From NCBI RefSeq assembly GCF_016623615.1, contig NZ_JAEHFX010000007.1, forward strand, positions 124,001-188,000: 64,000 nt of DNA, in the 5' to 3' direction. Every line of letters starts with the position of its first letter. The stretch's first letter is position 1. Shown here one piece after another: positions 58,565 through 64,000 of this stretch. Under the pieces are notes generated by a model that did not search any database, was not told the DNA's origin, and was given only the letters and a program-made list of their open reading frames with translations. A program made the translations under genes and the position numbers. Source of the DNA: Adhaeribacter terrigena (GTDB lineage: Bacteria; Bacteroidota; Bacteroidia; Cytophagales; Hymenobacteraceae).

Positions 58565-60880
58565 ATGAATAATACTACTTCCAGAACCAACATCCCTGTT
58601 AACCCTTTCTATTTCCCGCAGGAAGAAGAAAACGAGATAAATCTGAAAGAACTGGTTTATAAGTACCTGGCCTACTGGAAATGGTTTGCCCTTTCGCTTG
58701 CCCTGGCTTTGCTGACAGCTTTCATTTATCTGAAAACCCAGAACCCGCAATACAAGATCACCAGCAGCGTCCTGATAAAAGACAACAAGAACAATCTGGG
58801 CCAGGACGACCTGATGAAACAGCTCGACATTTTCTCTTCCAACAAGGTGGTAGACAATGAGATCGAAATTCTGAAATCTTTCACGCTCATGGAAAAGGTA
58901 ATAACCAACCTGAACCTGCACGTACAATATTTCACCTCCGATTCCTTTAAGGACATCGAACTATATGGCCAGACCTCCCCAATTCACCTGGAAGTAATAA
59001 AAGCCAACGACCTTGCCTTCGAAGAACCACTGGAAATAAAAATTACCAGTAAAAACGCTATCGAAATCAACGGCAAAACTCATCCGCTGAACCAGCTCAT
59101 TCAGACTGAAGCCGGCACTTTTAAAATAAGCCTTACCGGAAAAAACCCGGACCTGCATGAGCTTACCGTGCATCTTTCGCCTATCCAGCCTTTAGTTGAA
59201 GATTATCTGGAAAACCTGAAAGTGGAAACCAGCTCCAAAATGTCCTCGGTTTTAATGCTGAGCTTGGAAAGCCCCGTGCAGGAAAAAGGCAAGGATATTC
59301 TGAACAAACTGATCGAAGTTTACAACGCTGCCGGCTTGGAAGACAAAAACAAAGTAGCTGCCAACACCCTCGTTTTCATCGACGAACGCTTGGCCCTGAT
59401 CTCCAAAGACCTGACCGAAGTAGAAAAGAACGTAGAAGAATTCAAATCCCGGGAAGGCATTACCGATATCAGCGCAGAATCAAAACTTTTTCTGGAAAGT
59501 GTAAAAGAAAACGATGCCCAGCTGAACCAGGTAAAAATTCAGCAAGGTATCCTGAACAGCATCGAGCAATACGTACGCAACAAGGAAAATAAAACCGGTA
59601 CCGTGCCGGCCACTTTAGGCCTCAGCGATCCGGTGCTTTTAGGCTTATTAGATCAGTTGGCCGAACTCGAAGCCAAACGCGTGCAAACCAGCAAGTTGGT
59701 AAAGGCCGATAATCCCATGATGATCGCCATCGAAGATCAGATCGGCAACCTGAAAAAGAGCCTGAATGAAAACATCCAGACCTTCCGGAAAAGCCTGGCC
59801 ATTACCCGCCAGCAACTGGAGCGCCAGAATGCCAAAATGGAAAGCCTGATCCGCACGGTGCCCGGCAAAGAACGCGCCTTGCTCGATATTTCCCGCCAAC
59901 AAGCCATTAAAAACAACCTTTACATCTTCCTCTTACAGAAACGCGAAGAAACCGCCCTTGCCTATGCCTCTGCAGTTTCCGACAGCCGCACCATCGACGA
60001 AGCCCGCAGCAGCAACAAACCGGTAAAACCAGTTAAACGCAACATTTTCCTTCTATTTGCTTTAGCCGGTTTAGGCATTCCGTTCGGCTTTATTTACCTC
60101 ATCGATTTGTTAAACGACAAGGTGAAAAACAGGCAGGAAATCAAAAAAGCCACCCAAGCCCCGATCCTGGCCGATATTTCTTTAGGCGACCAGGAAGAGG
60201 CTATCGTAATAAATCACCAAAGTCGCAGCGTAATTGCTGAACAAATACGCGGCTTACGGACTAACTTATCTTTTCTGGCGCCCGGCAAAGGCGTGCATAC
60301 TATTCTGTTCACCTCCAGCATCAGCGGTGAAGGCAAATCCTTCGTTTCCCTGAACCTGGGAGCCAGTTTAGCGATGACTGATAAAAGAACGGTAATTCTG
60401 GAAATGGATATGCGGAAACCTAAGTTACATGCGGCATTAGAGATCCCTAATACCACCGGTATCAGTAGTTATCTTATCGGGAAAGCCAGCCTTCAGGAAA
60501 TCCTCCGCCCGGTTTCCGGCCAGGAAAATTATTACGTGATCACTTGCGGACCAATTCCACCTAACCCGGTAGAATTACTGGTAAACGGCCGTTTATCAGA
60601 ACTCTTTCAGGAATTAAAAGAGCAGTTCGATTACATTGTAGTAGATGCGCCGCCGGTAGGCATGGTAACAGATGCTCAGATCTTAGGGCAACATGCCGAT
60701 GCAACCTTGTTTCTGGTAAGGCACAATTTTACACATAAGGCCTCTCTAAAACAGATTGACACTTTATATAAAGAGCAGAAATTCCAGAACCTGAATCTTA
60801 TATTTAATGCTGTTAAAAAGGGAGGAAAATATGGCTATGGTTATAGCCATGGTTATGGATATGGTTATTACAGTAACTGA
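58565..60880 (+). CDS. Wzc-like polysaccharide co-polymerase and tyrosine kinase
   Basis: A 771-residue inner-membrane protein. The N-terminal Wzz domain (INLKELVYKYLAYWKWF, first membrane helix about 40-60) is followed by a long periplasmic coiled coil (about 255-480), a second helix (IFLLFALAGLGIPFGFIYLI, about 497-516) and a cytosolic BY-kinase. Walker A is SISGEGKSF (near 586), Walker A' is VILEMDMRKPK, Walker B is YIVVDAPPVGM (near 690). The C-terminus is a tyrosine/glycine cluster GYGYSHGYGYGYY that is the expected autophosphorylation tail. It would set chain length and control export through the Wza-like channel. Confidence 0.94.
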   Translation: MNNTTSRTNIPVNPFYFPQEEENEINLKELVYKYLAYWKWFALSLALALLTAFIYLKTQNPQYKITSSVLIKDNKNNLGQDDLMKQLDIFSSNKVVDNEIEILKSFTLMEKVITNLNLHVQYFTSDSFKDIELYGQTSPIHLEVIKANDLAFEEPLEIKITSKNAIEINGKTHPLNQLIQTEAGTFKISLTGKNPDLHELTVHLSPIQPLVEDYLENLKVETSSKMSSVLMLSLESPVQEKGKDILNKLIEVYNAAGLEDKNKVAANTLVFIDERLALISKDLTEVEKNVEEFKSREGITDISAESKLFLESVKENDAQLNQVKIQQGILNSIEQYVRNKENKTGTVPATLGLSDPVLLGLLDQLAELEAKRVQTSKLVKADNPMMIAIEDQIGNLKKSLNENIQTFRKSLAITRQQLERQNAKMESLIRTVPGKERALLDISRQQAIKNNLYIFLLQKREETALAYASAVSDSRTIDEARSSNKPVKPVKRNIFLLFALAGLGIPFGFIYLIDLLNDKVKNRQEIKKATQAPILADISLGDQEEAIVINHQSRSVIAEQIRGLRTNLSFLAPGKGVHTILFTSSISGEGKSFVSLNLGASLAMTDKRTVILEMDMRKPKLHAALEIPNTTGISSYLIGKASLQEILRPVSGQENYYVITCGPIPPNPVELLVNGRLSELFQELKEQFDYIVVDAPPVGMVTDAQILGQHADATLFLVRHNFTHKASLKQIDTLYKEQKFQNLNLIFNAVKKGGKYGYGYSHGYGYGYYSN

Positions 60881-60947
60881 TTCATATTATTTCTAATTTT
60901 CTAGAACTGAACTTGAAGCTATTATTTGAAAGATAATAGTTTATAAT

Positions 60948-62315
60948 ATGAAATCTACGCTTACAGCATCTTCGAAATTGAGTTCGATAGACTCAAGATC
61001 TAAAAAAACTTTATTCGACATAATACTTTCTTTAATAGTTAAAGGAACGAGTGTAAGCATAACTTTCATTACCATACCTCTTATTTTAAGATTTGTATCA
61101 AAAGATACTTTTGGTGTTTGGCTTGCCCTCACTTCTGCTTTCGCTTTAATTAATATAATGGATATTGGCTTAGGTGATGGCTTAAGAAATAAATTTGCTG
61201 AAGCAAAAGCGCAGAACGATTTAAAGCTAGCTAGAGCATATATCAGCACAACTTATTTTTCTAATTTCTTTTTAAGCAGTATAATAATTATGTGTTTTTT
61301 TATTTTAGAAGAACATATAAAATGGCATGTGTTGTTTAATCTACCCCAAACATTAGAAGTAGAGTTAAAATTTATTACAAGAATCTTAATTATTTCTACA
61401 TCTATACAATTCTTTTTACAAGCATTTTTAAATTTACTAAAAGGGGATCAAAAAGTAGGAATCGCATCTACAATTGGCCTTATACTTAACTTATCATCTA
61501 TTTTATCTATTGCCATATACCTTTATTTGGAGATACCAGGTACACTATTACATTTGAGTACCTCATATTTTATTGTTCCTAATATCTTATTATTGATTAT
61601 CAGCCTAACCTTCTTTTTCACAAAATACAAATATATCTACCCTTCTATTAAAGAAATAAAGGCAAAACACTTCCATGAGCTAACAAAAATAAGCCTGAAG
61701 TTTTTTGTTATTAATATTTTTACTATTATCTCAATTCAAGCAGCTAACATTATCATTATAAGAGAATTTTCCTCCTTAGAAGTGGCTAACTATAACTTAC
61801 TGTACAAATATTACTTCTTTCTAATTACAATATCTTTTATTCTATTTAATCCTTTATGGTCTTCATTTACTGAAGCAATTTTCAAAAATGATATTGAATG
61901 GATATTAAAAATATTAAATAAATGCAGGCTTATCTCACTTATTTTATCATTAATAATACCAATACTAATTTTATCATCTAATCAATTTATATCCGTTTGG
62001 ACGAATCAGCCATTCAGCTCTACCTTAGAATTAAATTTGCTTTTTGGACTCTGGACTTTTTTAACAATTTATTCAGAACCACAAAAAGTATTTATTAAGG
62101 GAGCGGGCAAAATAGGCAGTTACGTAAAGGTGAGCATTATTTTTACAGTAGGTCAAATCGGTTTAACCATTGCTTTAATTAATTATCTAAACCTTGGATT
62201 AAACTCAATTCTCATCGTGAACATTATTGTTCAATTTGGATATCTTTTATTTTTTGAGAGGGTAAAAAATTCAACGATAATGAAATTAAATCAGTCAAAG
62301 ACAAGTGAATTTTAA
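60948..62315 (+). CDS. Wzx-like polysaccharide flippase
   Basis: A 455-residue protein with about 12-14 hydrophobic helices in the pattern of the MATE/MVF flippase superfamily (ISFILFNPLWSSFTEAIFKND late in the protein, LALTSAFALINIMDIGLGDG early). The latter is the usual start of Wzx/RfbX-like proteins. It would flip lipid-linked repeat units across the inner membrane. From here on the DNA is much more AT-rich (near 28-30% GC) than the exporter and kinase genes, as in strain-specific polysaccharide modules. The next gene starts inside its 3' end. Confidence 0.85.
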   Translation: MKSTLTASSKLSSIDSRSKKTLFDIILSLIVKGTSVSITFITIPLILRFVSKDTFGVWLALTSAFALINIMDIGLGDGLRNKFAEAKAQNDLKLARAYISTTYFSNFFLSSIIIMCFFILEEHIKWHVLFNLPQTLEVELKFITRILIISTSIQFFLQAFLNLLKGDQKVGIASTIGLILNLSSILSIAIYLYLEIPGTLLHLSTSYFIVPNILLLIISLTFFFTKYKYIYPSIKEIKAKHFHELTKISLKFFVINIFTIISIQAANIIIIREFSSLEVANYNLLYKYYFFLITISFILFNPLWSSFTEAIFKNDIEWILKILNKCRLISLILSLIIPILILSSNQFISVWTNQPFSSTLELNLLFGLWTFLTIYSEPQKVFIKGAGKIGSYVKVSIIFTVGQIGLTIALINYLNLGLNSILIVNIIVQFGYLLFFERVKNSTIMKLNQSKTSEF

Positions 62316-63600
62316 GATAAATTATTTCTTTCTGGTTTTGTATATAGTTTCATTTCAGAATGTACTATTTGAATTTGTACCTTTTTTTAAACAGTTAAAT
62401 TCTTATACAACCCTCTTTGTTGATTTTGCTTTAATGTACTTAGGTATAAGTTCATTCAAATGGGCAAATAAAACCTTCAACTTCTTGCTTCTTCTATTAA
62501 TTATTTTTTCAACTCTAAATTTTATTTTTGGTCCTAAGATCCTACTTATTAGCCATATAAACGGTTTAAGGGAAATAAGTAATATCTTTTTTCTGAGTGC
62601 TTTTCTAAACTTTATCTATAAATCTAATTACCAGTTTGAATTTAATGTAAAATTTAAGCGATTTGTAATCCTGTTTCTAATACTACAACTACCAATTTCT
62701 TTTTTGCAATTTAAAGAATTTAGTGCTGGCGATCATGTAGGAGGTACACTGGGAACTGGAAGCAGCGGAATACTTACCTTAACAATTTTGATTTTAATTT
62801 ACTACCTGGTAGTATTAAAATCTAATAATAAAAAGCATGAGAGAAAGATTCTATATTTTTTCTCTTTTACCCCCTTTCTTATTCCATTAATATTAAATGA
62901 AACAAAAATATCTTTCATCTTAATCCCTATATTAATATTAACTTTAATTAACCCTGCACAAATAAAGTCATTAGTTGGAGCGATATCCGTCGGAACACTA
63001 CTCATTGTTCTATTAATTAATAACTATTCTGACCAAGGGAAAAAATACAGCAATCCAATAAAAGAAATTTTTAATGAAGACTTTCTTGAAAGCTATCTTT
63101 TAAGTAAAGATGATAAATACGAAGATATACCCAGGTTTACTAAAATAGCATTAAGTATTAATATTTTATCAGATGATTACTTAAGCTTATTTTTCGGCAA
63201 AGAATACGGCGCTTTTAAAGGAGGGACAACATTAGAAAAATCTGAGTTTGCTTTTAGCTATGAATGGCTATTGCGAGGATCCAGACCATTTCTTTTTAAC
63301 TTAATAATAATGGGTGGGGTTACTTTAGTCGTTACATTTATTGCCTTAATGTGTTGGATATTTTTTTCTAAAAAAAACCAAAGCTACAAATCAGGTAACG
63401 TTGGGTTCCTAACCTTCTTATTTGGCATTTTATTGCTCATCCTATTTTATAATGATAGCCTTAGAAATCCGGCTTTTCTAATGATATTTTTTAATCTTAT
63501 TTACTTTGGGAAATATTTCCCTCAAATAGAATCAAATAAGATCCAATATTTAGCAAGTACAAATTACCCAGAAACTCCGATGCAAGAGTTGATAGCTTAA
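62305..63600 (+). CDS. Wzy-like polysaccharide polymerase
   Basis: A 431-residue membrane protein with about 11-12 helices and a large periplasmic loop (about 250-330, EDFLESYLLSKDDKYEDIP...), the layout of O-antigen polymerases. The start is GTG at 62305, overlapping the flippase stop by 11 bases; no ATG exists near this point in frame, so coupling to the upstream gene is likely. It would join lipid-linked repeat units at the outer face of the membrane. Sequence similarity within this family is low, so this call rests on topology and position. AT-rich. Confidence 0.7.
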   Translation: MNFKINYFFLVLYIVSFQNVLFEFVPFFKQLNSYTTLFVDFALMYLGISSFKWANKTFNFLLLLLIIFSTLNFIFGPKILLISHINGLREISNIFFLSAFLNFIYKSNYQFEFNVKFKRFVILFLILQLPISFLQFKEFSAGDHVGGTLGTGSSGILTLTILILIYYLVVLKSNNKKHERKILYFFSFTPFLIPLILNETKISFILIPILILTLINPAQIKSLVGAISVGTLLIVLLINNYSDQGKKYSNPIKEIFNEDFLESYLLSKDDKYEDIPRFTKIALSINILSDDYLSLFFGKEYGAFKGGTTLEKSEFAFSYEWLLRGSRPFLFNLIIMGGVTLVVTFIALMCWIFFSKKNQSYKSGNVGFLTFLFGILLLILFYNDSLRNPAFLMIFFNLIYFGKYFPQIESNKIQYLASTNYPETPMQELIA

Positions 63601-63658
63601 TTATTTTTATAAACACATACATATTTAAACTACACTTGATACTTTCCATATTAAAAAC

Positions 63659-64000
63659 ATGCCTACTTCAATAAAGCCTAACTTATTTATTTGTACTTCC
63701 AATCAGTTTGGTTACTTAACGGACACTTATAAATATTGCGAATATGGCCGGCATCATTTTAATATAACTTATCTCTGCTGGGATTATAATCTTCCTAAAA
63801 TTGAGCTAAATAATGTATCAATTATATATATTAATAGGAATGGCAACCTGTTTACAAGAAATTTTCGTCTCCTTCAGGCTATATATGATTTTATCAATAA
63901 GAATAATTTTAAATATAATTTTATAGTTTATATAAGAGGAATATCAATTGTAAAACTTTTACTTCCTACTTCATCAATAATCTTAGATATCAGAACCGCC
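63659..64000 (+). CDS. Glycosyltransferase-like gene, truncated by window end
   Basis: Only the first 114 codons are visible, with no stop. The start MPTSIKPNLFICTSNQFGYL and the following alternating beta/alpha pattern (FNITYLCWDY, LNNVSIIYINR, LQAIYDFINKN, FKYNFIVYIRGISIVK, then SSIILDIRT) resemble the N-terminal Rossmann domain of GT4-type glycosyltransferases. It fits a cytosolic enzyme building the exopolysaccharide repeat unit. It starts 58 bases after the polymerase stop, in the same AT-rich module. Donor and acceptor cannot be told. Confidence 0.6.
   Translation, partial: MPTSIKPNLFICTSNQFGYLTDTYKYCEYGRHHFNITYLCWDYNLPKIELNNVSIIYINRNGNLFTRNFRLLQAIYDFINKNNFKYNFIVYIRGISIVKLLLPTSSIILDIRTA

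Noticed and set aside
1-64000. tRNA, rRNA or CRISPR loci
   Set aside because: I looked for tRNA-like cloverleaf signatures, rRNA landmarks and regularly spaced repeats and saw none; a covariance-model scan would settle this.

Overview
The window looks like a chromosome segment of a Bacteroidota bacterium of the order Cytophagales, most likely a Hymenobacteraceae relative (Pontibacter/Adhaeribacter-like; genus not provable from sequence alone). The evidence is type IX secretion (T9SS) C-terminal sorting tails, a TonB-receptor/DUF4249 pair, promoters of the TTTG-N19/20-TAnnTTTG type, weak ribosome binding sites, and many Bacteroidota-only DUF families. Average base composition is near 48% GC, with two clearly AT-rich patches (43.3-45.6 kb and 60.9-64 kb). 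I see no tRNA, rRNA, CRISPR array, prophage or classical transposase.

Layout. 0-6 kb: a methyltransferase, an outer-membrane barrel, a repeat-filled gap and a TonB receptor/DUF4249 outer-membrane pair. 6-19.6 kb: housekeeping genes: rimK and a RimB-like protease (separated by a glycosyltransferase on the other strand), two tandem secreted paralogs, a hydrolase, DUF502, ispH, cmk with a 45-residue lipoprotein upstream, adenine deaminase, a T9SS hydrolase, a stand-alone ethylene-receptor-like sensor, and a cysteine synthase. 19.8-28.3 kb: three tandem ~900-residue T9SS-exported paralogs, each behind the same two-part promoter element, with 3' ends homogenised at DNA level. 28.4-35.4 kb: sucD, small proteins, a PQQ-type sugar dehydrogenase lipoprotein, and a minus-strand coiled-coil gene-zapA-rny cluster. 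35.4-45.6 kb: an accessory island between that cluster and pheT. 45.6-57.2 kb: pheT, radC, a phosphoesterase, lipoproteins, uvsE, a divergent diadenylate-cyclase-like gene and others. 57.4-64 kb: the start of an exopolysaccharide locus (Wza-like exporter, Wzc-like kinase, Wzx-like flippase, Wzy-like polymerase, a cut-off glycosyltransferase), which turns AT-rich after the kinase.

The most interesting material is in the repeats and the island. (1) A degenerate ~35-bp repeat, core AAAACGSTAKSSTTTY followed by GGSC and an A-rich tail, occurs more than 30 times in both orientations, almost only between genes. (2) REP-like palindromes of the CCCCTTGAGGGG type occur as inverted pairs. Three pairs are gene-free; a fourth tightly encloses a DUF559 (Vsr-like) endonuclease gene and has apparently split an ArsR-SRPBCC operon. 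(3) A second repeat family (GTCATTCTGA type) also forms inverted pairs, and one with 38-bp arms (35 of 38 matching) encloses an orphan gene. Both families may therefore be small gene-carrying cassettes, comparable in logic to REPIN/RAYT systems but with different genes. (4) An AT-rich, translationally coupled pair (an all-helical protein and an FRG-domain protein) is a candidate defence cassette.
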